A stretch of 64,000 bases of DNA from Wenzhouxiangellaceae bacterium (GTDB lineage: Bacteria; Pseudomonadota; Gammaproteobacteria; Xanthomonadales; Wenzhouxiangellaceae), in assembly GCA_028289455.1 (NCBI GenBank), contig JANQPN010000079.1, forward strand, positions 18,388 through 82,387, read 5' to 3'. Positions within the stretch are counted from its first letter, which is position 1. The number at the start of each line of letters is the position of its first letter. Below are positions 54,631 through 63,400 of the stretch, piece by piece. The translations under genes and the position numbers were made by a program. Below the pieces are notes generated by a model. That model searched no databases. It was not told where the DNA came from and worked only from the letters and a program-made list of their open reading frames with translations.

Positions 54631-55351
54631 ATTTAAAAGGCAATTGATGGTTGATCCATACGATCGCAGTCCAGATTTTCTGGAGGCGTTGCGGAACGAC
54701 CCTGACTGTGCAGCTGCAGCTGAGCAGTCCGATAGCTTTGAAACACTATTGCAATCGGCAGTTAATGTGTCGGTGCCCGATGATATTGTGGATCTGGCAA
54801 TCAGTCAGCGTTACCAGGAGTCATCTGAGCGGCGGACAATGAGTTGGCTGCCGGCGATGGCTGCGGGCCTGATGATGGGTATTGGCCTGACCACGGCCGT
54901 GTTCTTATTTAATGGTGACAGTGGTAATGGCATACATGGACTGGAAGATCATCTGGTCAGCCACTGGTCGAAAGACGGTGAAATTACCCTGCAAATGGCG
55001 GCTAGCAGTCCTATGGACGCTGAAGGGATTCAGCGAGTGCTGGGTACTTTGAATCTTGTTGCCAATGATGCGCTGATGGATGGCATCATATATGCACGTA
55101 ATTGCGGAACGCCAAACGGCAATGGTGTGCATATGGTAGTGCAGACAGAAGCAGGACTGATAACCGCTATTTACATTCCGGAAGCGGAAATTCCGGAAAG
55201 TAAACTGGTGGATATGAAGGCCAACCAAGGTATGCTGGTACCGATGCAAAGAGGAGCTGTAGCATTGGTTGCGGCCAATGCCGAGGGTTTGGATTATGGT
55301 ATGAATACCATTAAAGCAAACCTCACGGAGAATCAGCGGGTCGATACCTGA
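54617..55351 (+). CDS. DUF3379 family membrane protein (probable anti-sigma factor)
   Basis: A 244-residue protein. The N-terminal cytoplasmic part (~1-75, MNYLEFKRQLMVDPYDRSPDFLEALRND) is followed by one membrane helix (SWLPAMAAGLMMGIGLTTAVFLF, ~76-98). A periplasmic domain with LVSHWSKDGEITLQMAAS and NGVHMVVQTEAGLITAIYIPE completes it. DUF3379 proteins are typically adjacent to ECF sigma factor genes and resemble transmembrane anti-sigma factors. The ATG overlaps the sigma gene by 14 bp, so the two are coupled. The signal and mode of release are not known. Confidence 0.88.
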   Translation: MNYLEFKRQLMVDPYDRSPDFLEALRNDPDCAAAAEQSDSFETLLQSAVNVSVPDDIVDLAISQRYQESSERRTMSWLPAMAAGLMMGIGLTTAVFLFNGDSGNGIHGLEDHLVSHWSKDGEITLQMAASSPMDAEGIQRVLGTLNLVANDALMDGIIYARNCGTPNGNGVHMVVQTEAGLITAIYIPEAEIPESKLVDMKANQGMLVPMQRGAVALVAANAEGLDYGMNTIKANLTENQRVDT

Positions 55352-55374
55352 GCTTGAGAGACATATTGATCACG

Positions 55375-55404
55375 AAGGCCTTTCATATTGAAAGGCCTTT
55401 TTTA
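55375..55404 (+). terminator. Intrinsic terminator of the sigma / anti-sigma operon
   Basis: Perfect 10-bp arms AAGGCCTTTC (55375-55384) and GAAAGGCCTT (55390-55399) around a 5-base loop are followed by a T-run on the plus strand. It lies between convergent genes and could also act for tonB. Confidence 0.92.
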
Positions 55405-55429
55405 TTGGTCAATGCCACAGCAACTCAGG

Positions 55430-56215
55430 TCAATTGATCAGTCCCTGATCAGGCGTAAACCGCCAGGTGCGGGTGATGTACAAAATATCCGTTTCCTGGG
55501 TGATTTCATCCGGCAGTGCGGCAAATGGTGCAGACAGCTCCACGATTCTGACTGCTGCTTCATCAAGCATGTCGAATCCAGAGGAACGCAGAATTTCAAT
55601 CGATTCCAGTTCCCCATTAGGAAGTACTCCTACGGATACCACCAGGCTGCCATGCAGACCCTGGCGGCGGGCCTGCTCCGGATAATTCAGATTGCCGACC
55701 CGTTCCACTTTATCAGTCCAGGCCCGCATATAGCTGAGATATTTCCATTCCTGGGTATTGGCGGAAACATATTTGCGGCGGACGGTATCAGGTGCAAGCA
55801 TCACTTCGGGTAACTCACGCATAGCACTCAAACTGGCCTGTCGTAGAGCAGCAGCGGAAATATCGGTTTCCTGAGGGACTTCTTCAGGGACATCTTGCTC
55901 GATAATGGTGGTAACCTGCCGCTCCTGTTCGGTGGTAGTGGTGACGGGTTGTAACTCAGGTTGTGGCTGACGTAATGGAGTAAAGTCAGGTTCCCACTGT
56001 GGCACAGTGGTGTTTTCCTGGTTGTCATTGACAGGTTGCTGAAGCAGGGTAATGTCAAGATTGGGTTCGGTGTACGGCCGTTCGGGGCTGGTAAACTGCA
56101 CCAGCAATAACCCGGTGTGCAGTCCAATGGCAATAATGACAGTGACAATCAGCGGGCTCGTCGCCGGTTGTTCAGCACCGATCGTCATGGCAATGTCAGA
56201 AGCAATGGCATTCAT
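55430..56215 (-). CDS. TonB family energy transducer (TonB3-like)
   Basis: A 261-residue protein with one N-terminal membrane helix (SPLIVTVIIAIGLHTGLLLVQF), a Pro/Gln/Glu-rich periplasmic linker (~60-130) and a C-terminal TonB domain. That domain has YPEQARRQGLHGSLVVSVGVLPNGELESIEILRSSGFDMLDEAAVRIVE and ends TRTWRFTPDQG. TonB couples the proton-motive ExbBD complex to outer-membrane transport. In P. aeruginosa the tonB3 gene lies next to gshB and pilG and is needed for twitching motility; the same order here suggests the same role. Its ATG overlaps gshB by 4 bp. No exbBD is adjacent. Confidence 0.92.
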   Translation of the reverse strand: MNAIASDIAMTIGAEQPATSPLIVTVIIAIGLHTGLLLVQFTSPERPYTEPNLDITLLQQPVNDNQENTTVPQWEPDFTPLRQPQPELQPVTTTTEQERQVTTIIEQDVPEEVPQETDISAAALRQASLSAMRELPEVMLAPDTVRRKYVSANTQEWKYLSYMRAWTDKVERVGNLNYPEQARRQGLHGSLVVSVGVLPNGELESIEILRSSGFDMLDEAAVRIVELSAPFAALPDEITQETDILYITRTWRFTPDQGLIN

Positions 56216-57159
56216 TCTGTGAGCTGTTGTTCAATAGCATCAAATAAGTCCGCACAGATATTGATTCCATAAGCCTGGTCAAGTTCGCGCACACAGGTTG
56301 GACTGGTGACGTTTACCTCGGTTAACCGGTCACCAATGATATCAATACCGGCAAATAATATACCGCGACGCAGCAGTTCCGGACCAACCGTTTCGGCCAG
56401 TTGCCGCTCAACTGCACCCAGCTCACGCGGCTCACCGCGTCCACCACGTGCCAGGTTTCCCCGAAAATCACTGTCGCTTGGTATTCGAGCCAGCATATAA
56501 GGGACAACTTTGCCTGCTACCAGTAACACACGCATATCGCCATTGCTGATGGCATCCAGGTACTGCTGCGCCATAATTCGCTGCTGGCCTTCCTGAGTCA
56601 GAGTTTCAATGATGACGTTGAGGTTGGGGTCGTTAGCATCAGTCATGAAAATTGACTGGCCGCCCATGCCATCCAAAGGCTTCAACACCGAACGGCCTTG
56701 TTTCTGGACAAATTCACGCAGCCGGACCGCCTGACTGCTTACCAGCGTAGCGGGAACGCATTCAGGAAACCACAGTGCGGCAAGCTTTTCATTGGTATCG
56801 CGCAGCGCCTGGGGGCGATTAACTACCAATACACCCTGCTGCTCTGCCTGTTCAAGAATATATGTGGCATATATATATTCCATATTAAACGGCGGATCTT
56901 TGCGCATCAGCACCACATCAAAGTGATTCAGAGGCAGGGGCTGCTGGCTTGACAGGCTGTACCAGTTTTCATTACTGTCCTGCACGCTGATTGATTGTGC
57001 AGCAACCCAGGCATCGGCATTGTCGAGCCACATCTGTTCTGCGCCGGCAATCATGCACTGGTATCCGCGGCGCTGGGCTTCCAGCAGCATTGCAACCGTT
57101 GTGTCTTTATATGGCTTGATGGTGGCAGGCGAATCCATTATTACCAACATTTTGTACAT
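56212..57159 (-). CDS. gshB: Glutathione synthetase
   Basis: A 315-residue ATP-grasp enzyme that joins gamma-glutamylcysteine and glycine, the second step of glutathione synthesis. The length and order match bacterial GshB. It opens with LVIMDSPATIKPYKDTTVAMLLEAQ, then VVLMRKDPPFNMEYIYATYILE, RSVLKPLDGMGGQSIFMTD (ATP-grasp), SDSDFRGNLARGGRGEPREL (Gly-rich loop) and FAGIDIIGDRLTEVNVTSPTC (metal-binding Asp and Asn). It is first in a gshB-tonB operon divergent from pilG. Confidence 0.97.
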   Translation of the reverse strand: MYKMLVIMDSPATIKPYKDTTVAMLLEAQRRGYQCMIAGAEQMWLDNADAWVAAQSISVQDSNENWYSLSSQQPLPLNHFDVVLMRKDPPFNMEYIYATYILEQAEQQGVLVVNRPQALRDTNEKLAALWFPECVPATLVSSQAVRLREFVQKQGRSVLKPLDGMGGQSIFMTDANDPNLNVIIETLTQEGQQRIMAQQYLDAISNGDMRVLLVAGKVVPYMLARIPSDSDFRGNLARGGRGEPRELGAVERQLAETVGPELLRRGILFAGIDIIGDRLTEVNVTSPTCVRELDQAYGINICADLFDAIEQQLTE

Positions 57160-57317
57160 CAGCGAATACTCCTGTAGGGTGTATATGCAATCAGGCAGGC
57201 AGGTTTGGATTTTACTTGAAGTTTCATGGTATAAGTACTCGCAATTAAAGCATTTTAGCGCTAGACTACCTCTCGTTAGTAGGTCATGACGACGCTAACC
57301 GGGACACTGAAGGAATT

Positions 57318-57689
57318 ATGGATAACCATAAAATTTTAATCATTGATGACAGTCAGACCATCCGCCGGTCAGCTGAAAGCATGCTTAGCGGTGAAGGGCT
57401 GGCTGTGGTCACTGCAGAAGACGGCTTTCAAGCTTTGTCATTGATTGCAGAACATCGTCCCAATTTGATTTTCGTTGATATTATGATGCCACGGTTGGAT
57501 GGTTATCAAACCTGTTCGATAATAAAAAATAATCCGGACTTTGCACAGATACCAGTGATCATGCTAACCAGTAAAGATGGTCTGTTTGACCGGGCGCGTG
57601 GTCGAGTTGTGGGGTCGGACTTTTACTTGACTAAACCGTTTACCAAGGATGAGTTGTTGGATAGTCTACGACAGCATCTGCCGACCTAG
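57318..57689 (+). CDS. pilG: Twitching motility response regulator PilG
   Basis: A 123-residue stand-alone CheY-like receiver. Phospho-acceptor is Asp54 in IFVDIMMPRLDGYQTC, with acidic Asp10-Asp11, Thr/Ser in MLTSKDGLFD, and Lys106 in LTKPFTK. The GLFDRARGRVVGSDFYLTKPF block is characteristic of PilG rather than PilH. In the Pil-Chp system ChpA phosphorylates it, and it stimulates pilus extension and cAMP signalling. AAGGAATT precedes the ATG. It is the first gene of pilG-pilI-pilJ-chpA. A TTGGAT/TATAAG pair with a 19-bp gap lies about 85 bp upstream, a weak promoter candidate. Confidence 0.94.
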   Translation: MDNHKILIIDDSQTIRRSAESMLSGEGLAVVTAEDGFQALSLIAEHRPNLIFVDIMMPRLDGYQTCSIIKNNPDFAQIPVIMLTSKDGLFDRARGRVVGSDFYLTKPFTKDELLDSLRQHLPT

Positions 57690-57740
57690 AACAAATTTAC
57701 AATCAGGGAAAGAACCAGCAGAGTAAGTTCTTTAACGTTC

Positions 57741-58298
57741 ATGGGAGCAACACAAAAAGCAGTTTTTGACCGCTTGCTGGAATTTGAACAGCAATGTCTC
57801 GAGCATCACCCCCAGTCGCAGGCTGGCGGTGAAGGTGGCTATTGGGATGGCGTGGTATACCGGCTGGATGAGTTTTTTCTGACCAGCAGTATTCAGGAAA
57901 TCGAAGAAATTATTCCTGTAGGGGATATCACACCTATTCCAGGTGCCAAGCCATGGCTGTTGGGCTTGGCGAATATTCGCGGCAATCTGACGACAATTGT
58001 CGATCTGGGCGGCTACGTATTCGGTCAGCGCACGCCGTTGGGTTCGAGCAGCCGGCTGTTGTTATCCAGCTTGCAGAACCGGCCGATGGCGTTATTGGTG
58101 GATGAGGTCTTCGGGCAGCGACATTTTGCTCAAAATCAGGTTGTGTCAGAAAGCCCCGAAAACCGGAAAGCAGATCCCCAATGGGACAGTATCGCCCTAT
58201 ATGTTGAGCGGGAATTTCGGTTGGACGATCGTAACTGGGGGGTATTCAGTATTAATCGATTAAGTAAACAGGAAGATTTCCTGGATGGTGCAGCCTGA
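57741..58298 (+). CDS. pilI: CheW-like adaptor protein PilI
   Basis: A 185-residue protein with one CheW domain. Motifs are IEEIIPVGDITPIPGAKPWLLGLANIRGNLTTIVDLGGY and LLLSSLQNRPMALLVDEVFGQRHF. It links the chemoreceptor PilJ to the kinase ChpA at the inner membrane. It starts 51 bp after pilG. In Pseudomonas pilH lies between pilG and pilI, but there is no room for a receiver gene here. The last ~25 residues are a charged tail. Confidence 0.93.
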   Translation: MGATQKAVFDRLLEFEQQCLEHHPQSQAGGEGGYWDGVVYRLDEFFLTSSIQEIEEIIPVGDITPIPGAKPWLLGLANIRGNLTTIVDLGGYVFGQRTPLGSSSRLLLSSLQNRPMALLVDEVFGQRHFAQNQVVSESPENRKADPQWDSIALYVEREFRLDDRNWGVFSINRLSKQEDFLDGAA

Positions 58299-58401
58299 TG
58301 ATCAGGCTGGCAGTAAGTGTTGGGGATGTGGTTACCCGGACATGCAAATTAAGCAATAGCCGGATGAATGTACAAGCAAGAAATTAAAATAGGATAAAAC
58401 G

Positions 58402-60468
58402 ATGGCGGCAGCTCAAACAAGCAGAATAGGATTTGCCCCTTTACAGGGAATTTTGTTCATTATTGCGATAATCATGCTGGTAGTCGTGGCTTACAACTTC
58501 TACCTGCTCAATCAGCAAAACAGCTATCAACAGGAATATATTGCATTAACCACCGATGTCCGCGTGTTGTCACAGCAGTTGGCGAAGTCGGCAGGTGAAG
58601 CGGCAATTGGAAATTTTGATGCATTCACCAGCCTGCGCGCGGAGCGTGACCAGATCGACAGCAACATCAGCCTGTTGCGCAACGGCAACCCCAATACAGG
58701 ATTACCGCCGTCCCCGGGGGTGGTCAATGATCAATTGACGGAAATTGAGACTCTGTGGGCAACCATCAGTGACAATGCCACCGATGTGAGTCAGCGTGAA
58801 ACGCTGGTTCAGGATCTGGCGGACAGTGCTGGAATTTTCAGTCGCAGTATTCCGGTTTTGCAGGCACGTACTGACCAGGCTACAAGAATTCTGACCGAAG
58901 CCGGGGCACCCGCCGGACAGATTTACATCGCCAGTCGTCAGCTGGTACTGGCTGATCGTATGCTGCGACACGTTGGTGAAATCCTACAGGGCGGTCAGGC
59001 AGCCATCACTGCATCAGACAATTTGAACCGCGACTCAACTTTGTTCTCCCAGGTGGTTAACGGTTTAATAGACGGTAACTCTCAGCTGGGTATCAATCCC
59101 GTTAATAATCAGGCGGCCCGGACTATCCTGGAAGACGTGCAAACACGCTTTAATGAAGCAGCGGCGGAAATCGATAATATTCTGGCTTCCTCAGTTCAGT
59201 TATCCGATGTGCGTCTGGCAGCTGATGACGTGTTTGTTGACAGTGGTGATCTCAGTGCATTGTCATCTGCTTTATCGGAAAGCTACCGCAACCTGAATAC
59301 TGCTCAGTTATGGCCATCGCTGCAGGTTGGTCTGGGACTGGGTGCAGCAGCGCTGGTGCTGTTCTTCCTGATCGGTCTGCTGGCACTGACCAATGCCAGA
59401 AAACGTTCACAGACTGCAGCTGAAAGCAATCAGCGGAATCAGGAGGCTATCCTCAGGCTGCTGGATGAAATGAGCTCGCTGGCTGAAGGTGACTTGTCAT
59501 TCAACGCAACAGTAACCGAAGACATTACCGGCGCAATCGCCGACTCAGTGAATTACGCGGTTGAGCAGCTGCGCAACCTGGTTATCGGGATTAACCAGAC
59601 AGCCCGGCAGGTGGCGGCCCAGGCACAGGAAACCAGAGCAACTACAACTCAATTGGCTGAAGCCAGTGAATATCAGTCAAATCAGATCAGTAGCGCTACC
59701 GATATCATCAATACCATGAATAACTCATTTGGTGATATGGCTACACGCTCAGGTGAGTCGGCCGATGTTGCCACACGCGCGGTAGACACCGCTAATGAAG
59801 GTGCCGACCGGGTGCGTGAAACCATTGACGGCATGGATGCGATTCGCTCACAGATTCAGGAAACCTCAAAACGTATTAAACGTCTGGGTGAATCCTCGCA
59901 GGAAATTGGTGACATTGTTGAATTGATTAACGGCATTTCTGAACAAACCAATATGCTGGCTTTGAATGCAGCTATTCAGGCGGCTTCCGCCGGTGGTGCA
60001 GGGCGAGGATTCGCAGTGGTTGCCGACGAAGTACAGCGGCTTGCTGAACGCGCCACCAATGCAACCCGGCGAATTGAGAGTCTGGTACAGGGTATTCAGA
60101 ACGATACCAACGAAGCGGTAAGTTCAATGGAAACCACAACCACTCAGGTGGTTCGCGGTGCGCGTACCGCGGAAGATGCCGGTACCGCTTTGAACTCCAT
60201 CGAGTCGGTATCCAAGCAGCTGGCGGACCTGATTACCGAAATCTCCAATCAATCAAAAGATCACTCGGAAACGGCAACCAAAGTTGCCCGGACCATGGTT
60301 ACCATTCGCGACATTTCTGAGCAAAACAGAAGTGGTACCAGTGAAACAGCCGAATCGGTGCAACAACTGGCAGAACTGGTACGCAGCCTCAGTGATAGTG
60401 TGGCCGACTTCAAGCTGCCCAGTGATGAGGCAGCAGAATCGGCAGATGACGACCACGTCGTAGCATAA
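58402..60468 (+). CDS. pilJ: Methyl-accepting chemotaxis protein PilJ
   Basis: A 688-residue chemoreceptor of the Pil-Chp system. Two membrane helices (~13-35, LFIIAIIMLVVVAYNFYLLN; and ~309-331) flank a ~270-residue helical periplasmic sensor domain with a PilJ-type four-helix repeat. A HAMP linker (SSLAEGDLSFNATVTEDITGAIADSVNYAVEQL) leads to the cytoplasmic signalling helices. The hairpin tip is GISEQTNMLALNAAIQAASAGGAGRGFAVVADEVQRLAERATNATR. In P. aeruginosa it senses pilus-related surface cues. It starts 103 bp after pilI and is followed by chpA. Confidence 0.95.
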   Translation: MAAAQTSRIGFAPLQGILFIIAIIMLVVVAYNFYLLNQQNSYQQEYIALTTDVRVLSQQLAKSAGEAAIGNFDAFTSLRAERDQIDSNISLLRNGNPNTGLPPSPGVVNDQLTEIETLWATISDNATDVSQRETLVQDLADSAGIFSRSIPVLQARTDQATRILTEAGAPAGQIYIASRQLVLADRMLRHVGEILQGGQAAITASDNLNRDSTLFSQVVNGLIDGNSQLGINPVNNQAARTILEDVQTRFNEAAAEIDNILASSVQLSDVRLAADDVFVDSGDLSALSSALSESYRNLNTAQLWPSLQVGLGLGAAALVLFFLIGLLALTNARKRSQTAAESNQRNQEAILRLLDEMSSLAEGDLSFNATVTEDITGAIADSVNYAVEQLRNLVIGINQTARQVAAQAQETRATTTQLAEASEYQSNQISSATDIINTMNNSFGDMATRSGESADVATRAVDTANEGADRVRETIDGMDAIRSQIQETSKRIKRLGESSQEIGDIVELINGISEQTNMLALNAAIQAASAGGAGRGFAVVADEVQRLAERATNATRRIESLVQGIQNDTNEAVSSMETTTTQVVRGARTAEDAGTALNSIESVSKQLADLITEISNQSKDHSETATKVARTMVTIRDISEQNRSGTSETAESVQQLAELVRSLSDSVADFKLPSDEAAESADDDHVVA

Positions 60469-60497
60469 TCGTTGTCATTGATATCAACGGGCAGCAC

Positions 60498-63400
60498 GTG
60501 AATACGATTGCCGGCAAGGCGCATCTCGGTTGGGTAAAAGAATACCTGGTTGAGCTGCTGGATAGCGCAGTCAGCTCATTGCAGCAGGCTGAAGAGTCGC
60601 CGGGTTCAGGTTATCCGGAAGCGGCTGCAACCTTAAGTAAATTGCAGCACAGCCTGACAATGCTGCGTGGCGATGGTGCTGCCACATTAGCCGATGAGCT
60701 GGTGCAGACCATCAACCATGTTGCTGAACACGAGTCAGATTCCACTGAAGCACTCAGTCAGCTGTTGGAAGGTGTGGTTAACCTGCGTGATTACCTGGAT
60801 CATGTTCATTCCTGCGGCCATGACCAGGCACTGGTGCTGGTCTCGCTTATCAATGAAATGCGCAGCCGGCGTGAAGAGCCGCTGTTGCATGAGGGCAAAC
60901 TGTTCTTCCCTGAGCTGAATCGCCCGTTGCCTGAACCTGGAGACTGGTCAAAGCCGGGTAAAAAAATCAATATCAATAAATTGCGCAGCCGATGGCAAAG
61001 AGCGTTGCGTGATTGGCTCAAAGCAGAAGACGGCGGTAAAACGCGAGCCATTAAATCTTCCAGCAATGCTTTAGCCGGTGCCGCGCAGGACATGTACTAC
61101 GCCATTGCCGATGATCAGCAGCGTCAGCGGGTTTGGTTATTTGCAGGCATGGTATTACAGGCTGTAGCAAACGGCTGCCGCAGTCCGGATGTTAATCTGC
61201 AGCGACTGCTGGCACGGCTGGACGTTTATCTGAGTCAGGAGTTGCAGCAGAATGATACCGGTGAACCGGCGGAAACTGCTGACAGCCTGAGCAGGGCACT
61301 GCTGTATTTTGCAGCCAGCTGTGATCAGGCTGATCAGGGTCTGGATCTGCTTAAAAACCACTATGATCTGAACCAGCTTGTCGACAAGGAAATTCTGAGT
61401 TCCGCCCGACAGAGTCTTAAAGGCCGGAATCGTGAACTGGAAAGCAGTGTCGCTGATGCAGTTCTGGAAGAGCTTCAACCGATCAAAGATCGTATCGATC
61501 ATCTGCAGTATCTGACAGAGAATACTGATAATGATGTTCTGGAAAGCCATCACCAGGCATTAAATGAACAGTTGCAGCGTTTATCCAGCAGTCTGCTGGT
61601 TTTAAATCAACCTGAACTGTCTGAGCGGTTGTCGGCTATAACTTCGATGATCGATGATTATATCGGTGAACAACGCGCCATTCCAGAAGATGAACTGCTG
61701 GAACTGGCGGGGTTGTTGCTGAATGTCGAAGAGCAGCTGGGTGGCTCTAACTTAAGTGTAGTCAGAACCGCTGAGATGGAGCTTGATGCCAGTTCGCGTC
61801 AGGTCCTGAGTCTGGCCATCAACAATCTGGACATGGCCCAGCAGGGGCTGGATACGTTGCTGCGCGGTTCTGATAAACAGGCATCCACAGCCATGCCTGA
61901 GCGCCTGTTGGGCGAAGCTGCCGGCGCATTGGATCTGGCCAATCGTTCAGCTGACGGTGATGTGCTTAGGGTTGGTGCGAACTACCTGCACAGCATTAAT
62001 TTGCTGGAGGAACAGCACGCCGATAACAACCAGGTATCGATGTTTGCCGATATGCTGGCTGCTATGGAGCGGTTTCTGATTACCCTCAGAGATGGTGAGC
62101 CTGCTGGTTACCTGGAAAAGATTGCACTGGCACATGCTGCGGAATTACCGGCTGAGGCAGGACAGTCAGCAGATGATTCTGAGGAATTAGCGGACCAGGA
62201 TGAACCGGAAGCGCATCCGGAAGTCACCGAGAGTGAAGATGAACCGCTGGAGCCGGATGAATCTGACCAGGCTGATGAGGTGGAATTTGAAATCTCCTCA
62301 GATGCCGTACCGGAAGAAGAAGCGCTTACTGCAGACATTGCTGATATTGATGCAGGTCACGACGAGTCACTGGATGGCATGGATGAAACAGTGCATCCAA
62401 CAGAAGCTACGGCAGAGGATGCTGAACAGCCCGCAGATGACAGTCAGCCGGATCAGGCTGATACAATCAGTGATGATCAACAGGATATTACCGAGCAACG
62501 CCAATGGGAAACGGATGATGAGCTGCGGAGTATTTTCCTAGCGGAATTTGATGAAGTACTGGAAGTTCTGAACAGCGAAATTCCTGTCTATCAGGCTAAT
62601 CCTGAGCCGGGCGCAACACTGACATCAGTCAGACGTTCATTTCACACCATCAAAGGCAGTGCACGTATGGTTGATGCACTGCAGGTCAGTAATTTAGGCA
62701 AAGGCGTAGAGTTTTTGCTTAACGCAGTCATTGATAATCTGGTTAAACCTGAGGCTGTTGTCGATACAGTGTCTGAAGCACTGCCTGCACTCCAGCGGCA
62801 GAGACGCTGGCTCCTGCAAGGGTTAGATGCAACCAATGAAGCGGAGCAGCAGTTGCTGGCTGATTGTGAAACCATTCTGCAAAGCAGTCAGCAAAGTGTT
62901 GAAGAGGTTGTCGACATTGCCCAGCCTGAAGCTGAGACTGATGAGGTTGAGCAGACCCAGGATCATGAACTATCAGTCTTACAGCCTGAAGAATCCGATT
63001 CACAGCAATCAACCGAAGAGGTTGATGAACAACCACCTGAAGAACCTGAATCATTACCGGTTGAGCCCACACCTGAAGATGTAACTGAAGACGGTAGAGC
63101 TGAAGCAGTTGACTTGGAGGATGAAGCGGAAGACAGTCAGCCTGAATCTGCTGATTCAGAAGAGAAAGCTGAAGACGGCCAATCTGAGCCCGTTGATTCA
63201 GATGAAACAGATAAGGCCGAGCCTGATATTGCGGACGGTCAATTGGACCCACAGCTGCTTGCTTTGATCAGAGAAGAGCTGTACCGCCATGATCAAACCC
63301 TGGGGGACTATCTGGCCATCTACTCAAGACAAGGCTGGGTTCCGGTACCAAATGATGAGCTGATCCGTGCAATACATACGCTTTCGGGGACTTTATCGCT

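Noticed and set aside
57318..57689. pilH rather than pilG
   Set aside because: The GLFDRARGRVVGSDFYLTKPF block and IFVDIMMPRLDGYQTC match PilG. PilH has a different Asp-site context and lacks this block.
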